Assembly: GCA_021770245.1 (NCBI GenBank)
Contig: JAETRI010000002.1
Span: 62,001 to 126,000, forward strand
Direction: 5' to 3'
From: Lachnospiraceae bacterium
GTDB lineage: Bacteria; Bacillota; Clostridia; Lachnospirales; Lachnospiraceae
DNA length: 64,000 nucleotides
A program made the translations under genes and the position numbers. This document shows, piece after piece, positions 7,038 through 16,033 of the stretch. Numbering within the stretch: position 1 is the stretch's first letter; each line of letters opens with the position of its first letter. The notes under the pieces are model-generated. The model made no database searches. It was given only the letters and a program-made list of their open reading frames with translations, and had not been told where the DNA came from.

Positions 7038-9848
7038 ATGAAGAAAAAGTGTGTGATGGGCAGAGGCAGAAGAGCTTTGCTTTTATTTGCCAAGCGGGTG
7101 CTGTGCGCGGGCGCGGCCGGGTGTATCATGGCATTGTTTGCCAGTTCTTTTATCACCGTAGAGGGAAGCGAGGGGATAAGGCGTTACTTTATCTCGCCTT
7201 TTTCACAGAAGGAGCAGTTTGAAAATACGGACATATTTAATGATATTTTGTATAAGGATGTACAGAACATCACCCGGATGGCCGTGATCAAGAGCCAGCT
7301 GGAGACGGACGGGGCCTACGACGGGAAGAAGAAGATCGATATTGCCGCCTATGTGAACCGGACAGACCCGTTTGCGGAGGAGACGGTGACGGCGGAATAT
7401 TATCTGGACGACCTGATCAGGTGGGGGAATTACGGATTTTCCTATGAGACGGTGTACGGGACAAAGGAGGAGTTCGATCGGTTTTTTGCCCTGGGGATGA
7501 ATGTGGAAAATATGGAGGATGTATCGGACCTCACCGTGGGGGATTACAGCCTGCAGTCGGAATTAACCAGGCAGGCGATCAAGGCGTCCGTACAGGCGGC
7601 GGGTACGGACAATCTGAGCATGCGGATCCTGTCGGGCATGCCGAACAGCATGGAGGAATATCAGAAAAAGGCCTCGGAAGAAGCGGGGGGCGTGGCGGAA
7701 ACGGAACTGATAGTCAGGGAAGGATCCGCCGCGGACATCGGGGAGGATGCCGGGAACGCCATGAACTCGGATGCCTCCGATATCCCGTCCGAAGCCTCGG
7801 CAGGAGAAGCCGTTTTGGCGGACGAAGAGGCGGCGGAAATAACCGTGAACGAGGCTGCGGACGGCCAGACGGAGCAGGATACGTATGTGGAATCCCAGGA
7901 TGAGATCTATGCGGTGGATATTCTGATCCCCCGTTATTATTCCGCCTCAGGGGCGGATTTGGCCGACTACGCTTCCAGCCTGGATCAATATATCACGCTG
8001 CGCAATATGCTGGTGGATGCGGGGACCCAGCTGTTCCATAATTTCACGGAATACAGCGGTTATAAAAACTATTACGGGGAAGAGAAGACAAACGTCCGCT
8101 ACTGCTATCAGATGATGGTGGACGGAGAAGCCCGTTATTTTACCAACCTGTCCGACGATTTTTCCAATATGGCGGAGCAGGAAATTACGGAGCTGTTTTC
8201 CGGCTTCGGACGGAGCCTGTACTATAACCCGGACCGGGTGGAAATCGATACCGATACCGAGATCACGTCCGAGGAAATGCGAGGGATCCTGGGAAACTAC
8301 GAGTATGCCTTCGGAGAGAATTCCAGGGTGTGGATCGGCGTGGATACCGCATACCGCGTATCCGACTGCCTGGGGCAGGCAAGGGCGGCATTCGTCCGCT
8401 TTATGCCCTATTACTGGCAGACGGCGGGAGCGGGGGTTTTGGCCGCGCTGACTGCCCTGTGGATTCTGGTAACGCTTACCGTTTATGAAGGAAGGCGGGA
8501 GGCGGAGAACGAGGACGGATACGTCGTGGCGTTAAAGAAAGGGGACGGTTTCCCTACGGAGCTGGTGGGCGCCGTTTTGCTTCTGCTGTTTGCATGTGCC
8601 GCTGGGATATGGATCATCCTGCTCAAATTTCTTGCAGGCTATCACTACAGCCCGCCTGACGAGATGCCGGATCCGTTCATCGTGGCAGCAGTGGCTGCGC
8701 TGGGGATCTATATCATGGATTGGATCGGGACGACGGCCTATTTGAGCCTGGTGCGGCGTCTGAAGGTACACGTATTCTGGAGACATACCCTCCTTTGGAA
8801 GATGGGGAGCGCTCTGAAACGGCTGTTCCTTCATCTGTATGACAACAGCCACATTGTGGGGCGGATCCTGCTGCCGTTTCTGGCCGTCATGGCGTTTAAC
8901 CTCTGTATGGGGATGATAGGCCCGGCAGGGATTCTGACCGCAGGCGTGGCGGACTGCTTCCTGGCGGTCCTGCTGTATGCGGACCGGAAGGAGCTGCAGA
9001 ACATCGTGGAGGGGACGCAGACCATAGGAAGCGGCGATTTCAGCTATAAGATCGACGTGAGCAGGATGCACGGAGAAAACAAGACGCTTGGGCTGGCAGT
9101 GAACGGCATCGGCGACGGGATCCAGGAGGCCGTGGCAAAGAGCATGAAGGATGAAAGGCTGAAAGCGGATCTGATCACCAACGTTTCCCATGATATCAAG
9201 ACGCCTTTAACTTCCATCATCAATTTTGTGAATTTATTAAAACGGGAGGATATCCAGGACGAGAAGATCCGGGGGTACATCGATGTGCTGGACAGCAAAT
9301 CCCAGCGGCTGAAGCAGCTCACGGACGATCTGGTGGAGGCCTCCAAGATCTCATCCGGCAACATTTCCCTTCAGATGGAGCGGATCAATTTTGTGGAGCT
9401 GGTCAACCAGACCATGGGCGAATTTTCCGAGAAGCTGAAGGAACGCTGCCTGCAGATGGTGGCTTCCATGCCGGAGAAGCCGGTCTATATCGAAGCGGAC
9501 GGCAGAAGGATCTGGCGCGTGGTGGAAAACCTGTTCGGAAATGTGTGTAAATACGCGCTGGAGGGAACGAGGGTTTATCTGGCCTTGGAAGAGATAGAGG
9601 ATGCGGGCGGAAGGAAAGCGGTATTTTCCATGAAGAACATATCGGCCCAGCCGCTGAACATCGCAGCGGAAGAGCTGACGGAACGGTTTATCCGGGGCGA
9701 TGTATCCAGGAGCACGGAGGGAAGCGGGCTGGGCCTGTCCATTGCCGAGAATCTAACCCGTCTGCAGAACGGCGGTTTCGATATCTATCTGGACGGAGAC
9801 CTGTTTAAGGTGATTCTCACCTTCCCCTGTCTGGACGCTTTGGAGTGA
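7038..9848 (+). CDS. Large membrane sensor histidine kinase
   Basis: Sensor kinase of 936 aa. An N-terminal membrane segment (about 13-38) is followed by a roughly 420-residue extracytoplasmic region. Four or five more membrane segments lie at about 462-485, 508-533, 545-572 and 605-648. Next come a HAMP-like stretch (about 650-700), the dimerisation box SHDIKTPLTS with H718, and an ATPase domain with NLFGNVCKYA and GSGLGLSIAEN. The extracytoplasmic part contains an acidic Ala/Glu-rich insert at about 215-285. It presumably phosphorylates the regulator encoded just upstream. The signal sensed is unknown. Confidence 0.9.
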   Translation: MKKKCVMGRGRRALLLFAKRVLCAGAAGCIMALFASSFITVEGSEGIRRYFISPFSQKEQFENTDIFNDILYKDVQNITRMAVIKSQLETDGAYDGKKKIDIAAYVNRTDPFAEETVTAEYYLDDLIRWGNYGFSYETVYGTKEEFDRFFALGMNVENMEDVSDLTVGDYSLQSELTRQAIKASVQAAGTDNLSMRILSGMPNSMEEYQKKASEEAGGVAETELIVREGSAADIGEDAGNAMNSDASDIPSEASAGEAVLADEEAAEITVNEAADGQTEQDTYVESQDEIYAVDILIPRYYSASGADLADYASSLDQYITLRNMLVDAGTQLFHNFTEYSGYKNYYGEEKTNVRYCYQMMVDGEARYFTNLSDDFSNMAEQEITELFSGFGRSLYYNPDRVEIDTDTEITSEEMRGILGNYEYAFGENSRVWIGVDTAYRVSDCLGQARAAFVRFMPYYWQTAGAGVLAALTALWILVTLTVYEGRREAENEDGYVVALKKGDGFPTELVGAVLLLLFACAAGIWIILLKFLAGYHYSPPDEMPDPFIVAAVAALGIYIMDWIGTTAYLSLVRRLKVHVFWRHTLLWKMGSALKRLFLHLYDNSHIVGRILLPFLAVMAFNLCMGMIGPAGILTAGVADCFLAVLLYADRKELQNIVEGTQTIGSGDFSYKIDVSRMHGENKTLGLAVNGIGDGIQEAVAKSMKDERLKADLITNVSHDIKTPLTSIINFVNLLKREDIQDEKIRGYIDVLDSKSQRLKQLTDDLVEASKISSGNISLQMERINFVELVNQTMGEFSEKLKERCLQMVASMPEKPVYIEADGRRIWRVVENLFGNVCKYALEGTRVYLALEEIEDAGGRKAVFSMKNISAQPLNIAAEELTERFIRGDVSRSTEGSGLGLSIAENLTRLQNGGFDIYLDGDLFKVILTFPCLDALE

Positions 9849-9868
9849 GCGGGATAACGGAATGAAAC

Positions 9869-9904
9869 CCGGGAGGATATCATACGAGATGATATTCCTC
9901 CCGG
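9869..9904. terminator. Hairpin between the convergent kinase and prs genes
   Basis: A long stem (9869-9883 with 9889-9904, CCGGGAGGATATCAT with one bulged base, loop ACGAG) covers the end of the minus-strand prs gene and follows the kinase stop. Only weak T-runs flank it. Its position between convergent genes suggests a bidirectional terminator. Confidence 0.5.
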
Positions 9905-11070
9905 TTGTTGTATTTCGTCAGAATCCGGTTTATCTTTTCCGTAGGCGTCATCACGTGGGACATGGAGACGTCATGGTTCATGAAATCGATGATGGACGCC
10001 AGAAATTTGCTCATATCCGCCATGGTATAATAGGGCCTGCTGTACAGCTGCTGCGGCTGCCAGGTTAAATTGGTGGTGATGACCCGGTCAAACCAGCATT
10101 TTTCATAGGCGTCGTCAAAGGCCGCCAGGCCGTTGGTGAACAGACCGAAGGTGGCGCAGATGAAAACCCGTTTTGCGTTCATTAACTTTAACTGTTTAGC
10201 GGTATCCAGGATACTTTCCCCGGAAGAAATCATATCGTCGATGATGATGACATCCTTCCCGTCTATACTGTCTCCCAGAAACTCATGCGCCACGATGGGA
10301 TTTTTGCCGTTTACGATCACGGAATAATCCCGGCGTTTATAAAACATCCCCGTATTGACGCCCAGCACATTGGCAAAGTAGACGGCCCGGTCGAGCGCTC
10401 CTTCGTCGGGGCTGATCACAATGGTATGCTCCTGATCGATGAGCAGATCGCTTTCCGTGTCCAAAAGGGCGCGCATGAACTGATAGGGGGGCGTGAAGTT
10501 GTCAAATCCGTTCAGGGGCGTGGCATTCTGTACCCGCGGGTCATGGGCGTCGAAGGTGAGAAAATTATCCACGCCCATTTCGGCCAGCTCGGTGAGCATG
10601 TAGGCGCAGTCCAGGGATTCCCTGTTGGAGCGCTTATGCTGACGGCCCTCATACAGATAGGGCATGATCACGTTCAGCCTGCGCGCTTTCCCGGCGACGG
10701 CCGAAATCATCCGTTTCAGATCCTGATAATTGTCATCGGGGGATTTATGATTGAGATGCCCTCCCAGAGAGTAGGTGAGGCTGTGGTTGCATATATCTAC
10801 AAGGATGAAAAGATCCTTTCCGTGAACGGATTCTTTGAGAATGCCCTTGCCTTCGCCGCTCCCAAACCTGGGGCAGAGCGCATCCAAAAGATAGGAATCG
10901 GCAATATACCCCTGAAAAGCGGGATCGCTGTGTTTGGCGCTCCTCATGTTCCTGCGGAAACCGACGAGGTATTCATTGACCCTTGCTCCCAACCCCTGTG
11001 CCGACTCCAAAGCGAGCAATTTCAGCGGAGCTACGGGCAGCGCGGCTTCCAGTTGTCGTACATTAGGCAT
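9880..11070 (-). CDS. prs: Ribose-phosphate pyrophosphokinase (PRPP synthetase)
   Basis: Makes PRPP from ribose 5-phosphate and ATP for purine, pyrimidine, NAD and His/Trp synthesis. The PRPP-binding loop DVIIIDDMISSGES is intact, as is the catalytic-region FDAHDP motif. Start 11070 (396 aa, MPNVRQ...) is preferred because GGGAG lies about 8 nt upstream; the longer reading frame from 11127 lacks a ribosome binding site. At about 396 aa it is longer than classical Prs (about 315 aa), a form common in Clostridia. A promoter lies at 11134-11162. Confidence 0.9.
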   Translation of the reverse strand: MPNVRQLEAALPVAPLKLLALESAQGLGARVNEYLVGFRRNMRSAKHSDPAFQGYIADSYLLDALCPRFGSGEGKGILKESVHGKDLFILVDICNHSLTYSLGGHLNHKSPDDNYQDLKRMISAVAGKARRLNVIMPYLYEGRQHKRSNRESLDCAYMLTELAEMGVDNFLTFDAHDPRVQNATPLNGFDNFTPPYQFMRALLDTESDLLIDQEHTIVISPDEGALDRAVYFANVLGVNTGMFYKRRDYSVIVNGKNPIVAHEFLGDSIDGKDVIIIDDMISSGESILDTAKQLKLMNAKRVFICATFGLFTNGLAAFDDAYEKCWFDRVITTNLTWQPQQLYSRPYYTMADMSKFLASIIDFMNHDVSMSHVMTPTEKINRILTKYNNREEYHLV

Positions 11071-11133
11071 AATTTTTCTCCCGTCTGTCTGCGGCGGCAG
11101 ACTTTCTCCTGTGTAGTCGTTACGCACATTTAT

Positions 11134-11162
11134 TTTATAACATTATGCTAGTGACACGTCAA
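11134..11162 (-). promoter_or_regulatory. prs promoter
   Basis: On the minus strand the -35 box TTGACG (11157-11162) is 17 bp from the -10 box TATAAA (11134-11139). It lies 64 bp upstream of the prs start and its -35 box abuts that of the divergent promoter. Confidence 0.65.
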
Positions 11163-11179
11163 GAAATTTCTAGTAGAAT
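11151..11179 (+). promoter_or_regulatory. Divergent promoter for the DUF512 gene
   Basis: A -35 box GTGACA (11151-11156), a 17-bp spacer and a -10 box TAGAAT (11174-11179) match five of six bases at each box. The spacer includes the -35 box of the prs promoter, so the two promoters are back to back and overlapping. Confidence 0.6.
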
Positions 11180-11273
11180 AGAAGACAGGGTAACAGTTCA
11201 GACAGGCAGCGGTTCACCCGCCGAACCCCCGGCCGGTGGACCGTTACGGAAAAAAGACAGAGGAGAGGGCATC

Positions 11274-12629
11274 ATGGAGAGGAAAGGCCATCTGATCCTG
11301 GGGACGGAACCCGGAAGCATCGCGGAGGAGATGGGGATCGAACCGGGGGACCGGCTGCTTGAGATAAATGGGGAAACGGTAGAAGATGTATTTGATTACC
11401 GATACATGATTGAAGAGGAATATATTGAAGTACTGATCTTAAAGCCGTCCGGAGAAGAATGGCTGCTGGAAATAGAGAAAGAATACGAAGAGGACCTCGG
11501 CATAACCTTTGAAAACGGACTGATGGACGAGTACCGTTCCTGCCGCAATAAGTGTATTTTCTGCTTTATCGACCAGATGCCGAAGGGAATGAGGGAAACG
11601 CTGTATTTTAAGGACGACGATTCCCGCCTTTCCTTTCTGCAGGGGAACTACGTGACGCTCACCAACATGTCCGACAGGGACGTGGAGAGGATCATCCGAT
11701 ACCGTCTGGAACCCGTCAACATTTCTTTTCAGACCACCAACCCGGAGCTGCGCTGCAGGATGCTGAACAACCGCTTCGCCGGGGAGGCGTTGAAAAAAGC
11801 GGACAGGCTTTATGAGGCGGGCATCCGCATGAATGGCCAGATCGTGCTTTGCCGGGGCTTTAATGACGGGGAGGAGCTGGAGAGAAGCCTCCGGGACCTG
11901 TCCCGGTATCTGCCGTATCTGCAAAGCGTTTCCGTGGTTCCGGTGGGGCTGTCCCGGTATCGGGAGGGTCTGGAACCTTTGGAGCCTTTTACCGGCGAGG
12001 AGGCCGGAAAGGTCCTGGAACAGGTCCGCGCATGGCAGGAAAGGCTTTATCCGAAATACGGCCTGCATTTCGTACACGCCAGCGATGAATGGTATATCCT
12101 GGCGGGGGAAGAACTTCCGGAGGCGGAAACCTATGACGGTTACCTCCAGCTGGAAAACGGCGTGGGCATGCTGCGTCTTTTGACGGAGGAATTTGAGGAT
12201 GCCATGGCCCGTCTGGAGGAACCGGGTGCGCTTACGGGACGAAAGCTTCAAGGGTGCTATTCCGCTGTTACGGGGGCAATCGCTTATCCTTATATCAAGA
12301 AGATGACAGAGCGGATTATGGAGAGGTTCCCGGATATCCGGATCCTCCTTTACCCGATACGAAACGATTTTTTCGGGGAACAGATTACGGTGACAGGGCT
12401 TCTGACCGGTCAGGACATCCTGGCTCAGCTTTCCGGAAGGGAGACGGGGGAGGTGCTGTATCTGCCGGAAAACGTACTGCGCAGCGGGGAACACGTGCTT
12501 TTGGACGATGTGACGATAGAGGAAATCGCGGAGACTTTACGAGTAAAAACGGATATTGTAAAATCGAGCGGATATGATTTCGTGGATGCTTTTGTGATTC
12601 CCGAAGGTGGAAGGGAGGATGCGCGTTAA
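11274..12629 (+). CDS. PDZ and radical-SAM DUF512 family protein
   Basis: Protein of 451 aa from ATG 11274, which has AGGAG at 11261-11265; upstream codons lack a ribosome binding site. An N-terminal PDZ-like domain (about 1-60, GIEPGDRLLEINGE) precedes a radical-SAM-type cluster motif C90-x3-C94-x2-C97 (CRNKCIFC). The rest matches the DUF512 family, widespread in Clostridia and usually next to der. The reaction is unknown; binding of a 4Fe-4S cluster and SAM is inferred from the cysteine motif. The stop codon lies within a repeat hairpin at 12619. Confidence 0.88.
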   Translation: MERKGHLILGTEPGSIAEEMGIEPGDRLLEINGETVEDVFDYRYMIEEEYIEVLILKPSGEEWLLEIEKEYEEDLGITFENGLMDEYRSCRNKCIFCFIDQMPKGMRETLYFKDDDSRLSFLQGNYVTLTNMSDRDVERIIRYRLEPVNISFQTTNPELRCRMLNNRFAGEALKKADRLYEAGIRMNGQIVLCRGFNDGEELERSLRDLSRYLPYLQSVSVVPVGLSRYREGLEPLEPFTGEEAGKVLEQVRAWQERLYPKYGLHFVHASDEWYILAGEELPEAETYDGYLQLENGVGMLRLLTEEFEDAMARLEEPGALTGRKLQGCYSAVTGAIAYPYIKKMTERIMERFPDIRILLYPIRNDFFGEQITVTGLLTGQDILAQLSGRETGEVLYLPENVLRSGEHVLLDDVTIEEIAETLRVKTDIVKSSGYDFVDAFVIPEGGREDAR

Positions 12630-12650
12630 GGCGCACGGATTGGAGCATGG
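12619..12650 (+). repeat. Family B palindromic leader repeat, copy 1
   Basis: ATGCGCGTTAAGGCGCACGG followed by ATTGGAGCATGG. The GCGC arms fold around a loop containing the TAA stop of the DUF512 gene, and a GGAG ribosome-binding-like motif follows. Copies 2-4 lie at 12685, 15928 and 15998. Confidence 0.7.
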
Positions 12651-12684
12651 CTGAAGGAAGGGCACTTTCGGCCCCATGAATGAG

Positions 12685-12719
12685 ATGCGCGCTAAGGCGC
12701 ATAGATTGGAGCATAAATG
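12685..12719 (+). repeat. Family B palindromic leader repeat, copy 2 (supplies der ribosome binding site)
   Basis: The palindrome ATGCGC-gctaag-GCGCAT (12685-12702) is followed by AGATTGGAGC, whose GGAG at 12708-12711 is the only plausible ribosome binding site for der at 12717. It is nearly identical to copy 1 at 12619 and to copy 4 before the GH3 gene. Confidence 0.75.
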
Positions 12720-14057
12720 AGTAAAAAAGCTAGAAAGCCGATTGTCGCAGTGGTGGGGAGGCCCAATGTGGGGAAGTCCACCCTGTTTAACGCGCTGGCA
12801 GGGGAGAGGATCTCCATTGTCAAAGATACGCCCGGTATCACCAGGGACCGGATTTACGCGGACGTATCCTGGCTGTCCAGGCAGTTTACCATGATCGATA
12901 CGGGCGGTATTGAGCCGGACAGCAGCGATATTATCCTTTCCCAAATGAGGGAACAGGCACAGATTGCCATCGATACCGCGGATGTAATCCTTTTTATGGT
13001 GGACGTGAAGCAGGGCCTTGTGGATGCGGACTCCAAGGTGGCGGATATGCTGCGGCGTTCCCATAAACCCGTCGTGCTGGTGGTGAACAAGGTGGACAAG
13101 TTCGATAAATATATGGCTGATGTGTACGAATTCTATAATCTGGGGATCGGGGATCCCCATCCCGTTTCCGCGGCAAACCGGATGGGGATCGGAGATCTGC
13201 TGGATGAGGTGGTGAGCCATTTCCCGGCGCCTTCCGAGGAAGAGGAAGAGGACGACCGGCCCCGGGTCGCCATTGTGGGAAAGCCCAACGTGGGGAAATC
13301 CTCCATTATTAACCGGCTGATCGGGGAAAACCGGGTGATCGTGTCGGATATCGCCGGGACCACCAGGGACGCCGTCGATACGGAGGTGGTACACAACGGG
13401 AAGGAATACATTTTCATCGATACGGCCGGGCTGCGCCGGAAGAACAAAATCAAAGAGGAACTGGAGCGGTATATGATCGTGCGGACCGTGGGCGCGGTGG
13501 AGCGTGCGGATGTGGTGGTGCTGGTGGTGGATGCCCAGGACGGGATCACGGAGCAGGATGCCAAGATCGCAGGGATTGCCCACGAGCGGGGAAAGGGCAT
13601 GATCATTGCGGTGAATAAATGGGACGCGGTGGAGAAGGACGATAAAACCATCTACCGGTTTTCGGAGAAAATCAGGAATACCCTGTCCTTCATGCCCTAT
13701 GCGGAGCTGCTTTTCATCTCCGCCATGACGGGACAGAGGCTGCCGAAACTCTTCGACACCATTGACGCGGTGATCGAGAACCATGCCCTGCGGGTGGCGA
13801 CGGGCGTGCTCAACGAGATCATGGCGGAAGCGGTGGCTCTGCAGCAGCCGCCCTCCGATAAGGGAAAGCGGCTGCGCCTGTATTATATCACCCAGGCTTC
13901 GGTGAAGCCGCCCACCTTTGTCATCTTTGTAAACGATAAGGAACTGATGCACTTTTCCTATACCCGGTATATCGAAAATAAGATCAGGGAGGCTTTCGGT
14001 TTCCGGGGGACGCCCCTGAAATTCATCATCAGAGAAAGAAAGGAGAGCAAATCATGA
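12717..14057 (+). CDS. der: Ribosome biogenesis GTPase Der (EngA)
   Basis: Essential tandem GTPase (446 aa) of 50S subunit assembly. The first P-loop GRPNVGKST is at about residues 14-22 and the second GKPNVGKSS at about 186-195; each is followed by DTPG/DTAG and NKxD motifs (NKVD, NKWD). A C-terminal KH-like RNA-binding domain occupies about 355-440. The length is normal. Translation appears to start from the GGAG inside a family B repeat. The stop overlaps the plsY start (ATGA). Confidence 0.97.
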   Translation: MSKKARKPIVAVVGRPNVGKSTLFNALAGERISIVKDTPGITRDRIYADVSWLSRQFTMIDTGGIEPDSSDIILSQMREQAQIAIDTADVILFMVDVKQGLVDADSKVADMLRRSHKPVVLVVNKVDKFDKYMADVYEFYNLGIGDPHPVSAANRMGIGDLLDEVVSHFPAPSEEEEEDDRPRVAIVGKPNVGKSSIINRLIGENRVIVSDIAGTTRDAVDTEVVHNGKEYIFIDTAGLRRKNKIKEELERYMIVRTVGAVERADVVVLVVDAQDGITEQDAKIAGIAHERGKGMIIAVNKWDAVEKDDKTIYRFSEKIRNTLSFMPYAELLFISAMTGQRLPKLFDTIDAVIENHALRVATGVLNEIMAEAVALQQPPSDKGKRLRLYYITQASVKPPTFVIFVNDKELMHFSYTRYIENKIREAFGFRGTPLKFIIRERKESKS

Positions 14058-14710
14058 TACGTGTGCTATGTCTGTTAATCGGTTATGTATGCGGGCTGTT
14101 CCAGACCTCCTATCTGTATGGGAAGATAAAGGGTATCGATATCAGAAACTACGGAAGCGGCAACGCGGGAACCACCAATACCCTGCGCGTGCTGGGGACG
14201 AAGGCCGGGCTGATCGTTTTCGCCGGAGATGTGCTGAAATGCATCCTGGCGGTCACCGCTGCCCGTATCCTTTTCGCACAAAATCATCCGGATATGGCCT
14301 ATCTGTACCTGCTTTATGCGGGGGCAGGGGCTATCCTGGGGCATAATTTCCCCTTTTATCTGCATTTCAGAGGGGGAAAGGGAATTGCGGCCACGGCAGG
14401 ACTGATCCTGTCCTTCCATCCCTGGTTCATCCCCATGGGCGTCATCCTCTTTTTCGGCGCGTTCCTTACCACCCACTTTGTTTCTCTGGGCTCTCTGCTG
14501 GTCTATGCCGGGTTTATGATCGAACTGGTGATACTGGGACAGAAAGGCGTTTTCGGAATGGAACAGCCGGCCCTTCTGGAACTCTATGCGGTAGGGGCTT
14601 TCCTCACGGCAATGGCATACTGGAAACATAGGGAAAACATCAAGAGGCTGCTTTCGGGAACGGAGCGCAGGACCTATCTGTTTAAGAAAAACGAAGAGGC
14701 GGTGAAGTAG
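14054..14710 (+). CDS. plsY: Acyl-phosphate glycerol-3-phosphate acyltransferase
   Basis: Membrane acyltransferase (218 aa) that makes lysophosphatidic acid from acyl-phosphate and glycerol 3-phosphate, the first step of phospholipid synthesis. Conserved loops GSGNAGTTN (34-42) and FRGGKG (about 105-110) mark the active site; five hydrophobic segments span the protein. It lies directly before gpsA, which makes its glycerol 3-phosphate substrate. It overlaps der by 4 nt. Confidence 0.95.
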   Translation: MIRVLCLLIGYVCGLFQTSYLYGKIKGIDIRNYGSGNAGTTNTLRVLGTKAGLIVFAGDVLKCILAVTAARILFAQNHPDMAYLYLLYAGAGAILGHNFPFYLHFRGGKGIAATAGLILSFHPWFIPMGVILFFGAFLTTHFVSLGSLLVYAGFMIELVILGQKGVFGMEQPALLELYAVGAFLTAMAYWKHRENIKRLLSGTERRTYLFKKNEEAVK

Positions 14711-14867
14711 GTTGAAAAATAAGCCCGATGGCTTATTTTTCAACCGCCATTTGTGCCGCGGGCGGCCCAAATGGAATCACAGACGTGAAATCGCATACGC
14801 GATTTCTCAGACATGAATCGAAGATTCATGTTGCGGTGCCGCAAAGGACGCGGCATGGAGGATTAAA
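14711..14867 (+). repeat. Family A multi-hairpin leader repeat, copy before gpsA
   Basis: A 157-bp element made of successive hairpins: GTTGAAAAATAAGCC with its complement, CCATTTG/CAAATGG, GAAATCGC/GCGATTTC, ACATGAATC/GATTCATGT, and TGCCGC/GCGGCA. It ends in ATGGAGGATTAAA, which provides the gpsA ribosome binding site. A near-copy with compensating changes precedes pheS at 22935, and shorter versions precede the M18 peptidase and metF. Confidence 0.8.
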
Positions 14868-15881
14868 ATGGCCAAAATAGGAATGATCGGTGCGGGAAGC
14901 TGGGGAACCGCGTTGACCTGGCTTCTTACAAATAACGGACATCAGGTGACGGTCTGGTCCGCATTGGATGCCGAAATCGACATGTTGAAGAGGGAGCGGG
15001 AACAGAAGGAAAAACTTCCCGGTGTGATCCTTTCGGAGGAAACGAAATTTACCGTCAGCCTGGAGGAGGCGGTGAAGGGGATGGATCTTCTGGTATTGGC
15101 CGTGCCCTCACCGTTTACCAGAAGTACGGCGCGCCGGATGGGAGGCCTGGTATCGGAGGGGCAGATCATCGTGAACGTGGCCAAGGGGATCGAGGAAAAG
15201 ACGCTCCTCACCCTTTCGCAGGCGATCGAAGAGGAGGTCCCGCAGGCCGAGGTGGCAGTGCTTTCCGGCCCTTCCCATGCGGAGGAGGTGGGGAAGGGGA
15301 TGCCCACGGCCATCGTGGCGGGCGCCCGCAGACGCTCCACGGCGGAATATATCCAGAGCGTATTCATGAGCGAGGCCTTCCGCGTGTACGCCAGCCCGGA
15401 CGTACTGGGCATTGAACTGGGAGCCGCCCTGAAAAACGTGGTGGCCCTGGCGGCGGGCATCGCTGACGGACTGGGATGCGGCGACAATACCAAAGCCGCC
15501 CTGATCACCAGGGGGATTCGGGAAATCGCGCGGCTCGGCACGAAAATGGGAGGCCATTTCGAGACGTTTACCGGCTTGTCCGGCATCGGGGACCTGATCG
15601 TCACCTGTGCCAGCATGCATTCCCGCAACCGGCGCGCGGGTATCCTGATCGGGAAGGGCTATACCATGGAAGAGGCCATGGCCGAGGTGAAGATGGTGGT
15701 GGAGGGTGTCTATTCTGCCAAAGCGGCCATGGGCCTGGCGGAAAAATACGGAGTGGACCTTCCCATTATCGCCCAGGTGAACGCGGTCCTTTTCGAGGGG
15801 AAATCCGCCTCCCAGGCGGTATCCGACCTGATGATCCGCGACAAGAAGATCGAAATTTCGGCGGATATGGAGTGGAAGTAA
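14868..15881 (+). CDS. gpsA: NAD(P)-dependent glycerol-3-phosphate dehydrogenase
   Basis: Reduces dihydroxyacetone phosphate to sn-glycerol 3-phosphate for phospholipid synthesis (337 aa). The N-terminal Rossmann motif is GAGSWGTAL (8-16). The substrate domain contains the catalytic-lysine segment ALKNVVALAAG (about 190) and the conserved GLSGIGDLIVTC. A strong GGAGG from the family A repeat precedes the ATG. It follows plsY, so the two consecutive steps of phospholipid precursor synthesis are encoded together. Confidence 0.96.
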   Translation: MAKIGMIGAGSWGTALTWLLTNNGHQVTVWSALDAEIDMLKREREQKEKLPGVILSEETKFTVSLEEAVKGMDLLVLAVPSPFTRSTARRMGGLVSEGQIIVNVAKGIEEKTLLTLSQAIEEEVPQAEVAVLSGPSHAEEVGKGMPTAIVAGARRRSTAEYIQSVFMSEAFRVYASPDVLGIELGAALKNVVALAAGIADGLGCGDNTKAALITRGIREIARLGTKMGGHFETFTGLSGIGDLIVTCASMHSRNRRAGILIGKGYTMEEAMAEVKMVVEGVYSAKAAMGLAEKYGVDLPIIAQVNAVLFEGKSASQAVSDLMIRDKKIEISADMEWK

Positions 15882-15927
15882 CTTCAAAGCGTGCAGACAG
15901 GAGCCAAGCGGTCGTCCTCTGATTGAT

Positions 15928-15954
15928 ATGCGCGCTATAACGTGTGGATGGGAT
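15928..15954 (+). repeat. Family B leader repeat, copy 3 (degenerate)
   Basis: ATGCGCGCTATAACGTGTGG followed by ATGGGA resembles the family B repeats at 12619, 12685 and 15998 but has lost symmetry in the second arm. It lies 70 bp upstream of copy 4. Confidence 0.5.
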
Positions 15955-15957
15955 CCC

Positions 15958-15982
15958 AAGAAAGATTTGCAGAATCTTTCTT
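15958..15982. terminator. Hairpin between gpsA and the GH3 gene
   Basis: A perfect 10-bp stem (15958-15967 with 15973-15982, AAGAAAGATT, loop TGCAG) lies between two family B repeats. There is no clear T-tract beyond the arm, so termination is uncertain. Confidence 0.35.
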
Positions 15983-15997
15983 GCACCCTTGACTTGT

Positions 15998-16033
15998 ATG
16001 CGCGCCAAAGCGCGCGGATTGGAGCCAGACATG
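15998..16033 (+). repeat. Family B palindromic leader repeat, copy 4 (supplies GH3 ribosome binding site)
   Basis: A perfect GCGCGC-CAAA-GCGCGC hairpin (16000-16015) is followed by GGATTGGAGC, placing GGAG at 16021-16024, 6 nt before the GH3 start at 16031. The layout is the same as before der. Confidence 0.75.

Noticed and set aside
10285-11151. 288-codon plus-strand frame opposite prs
   Set aside because: Shadow of the prs gene, whose PRPP-binding loop and promoter are evident on the minus strand.
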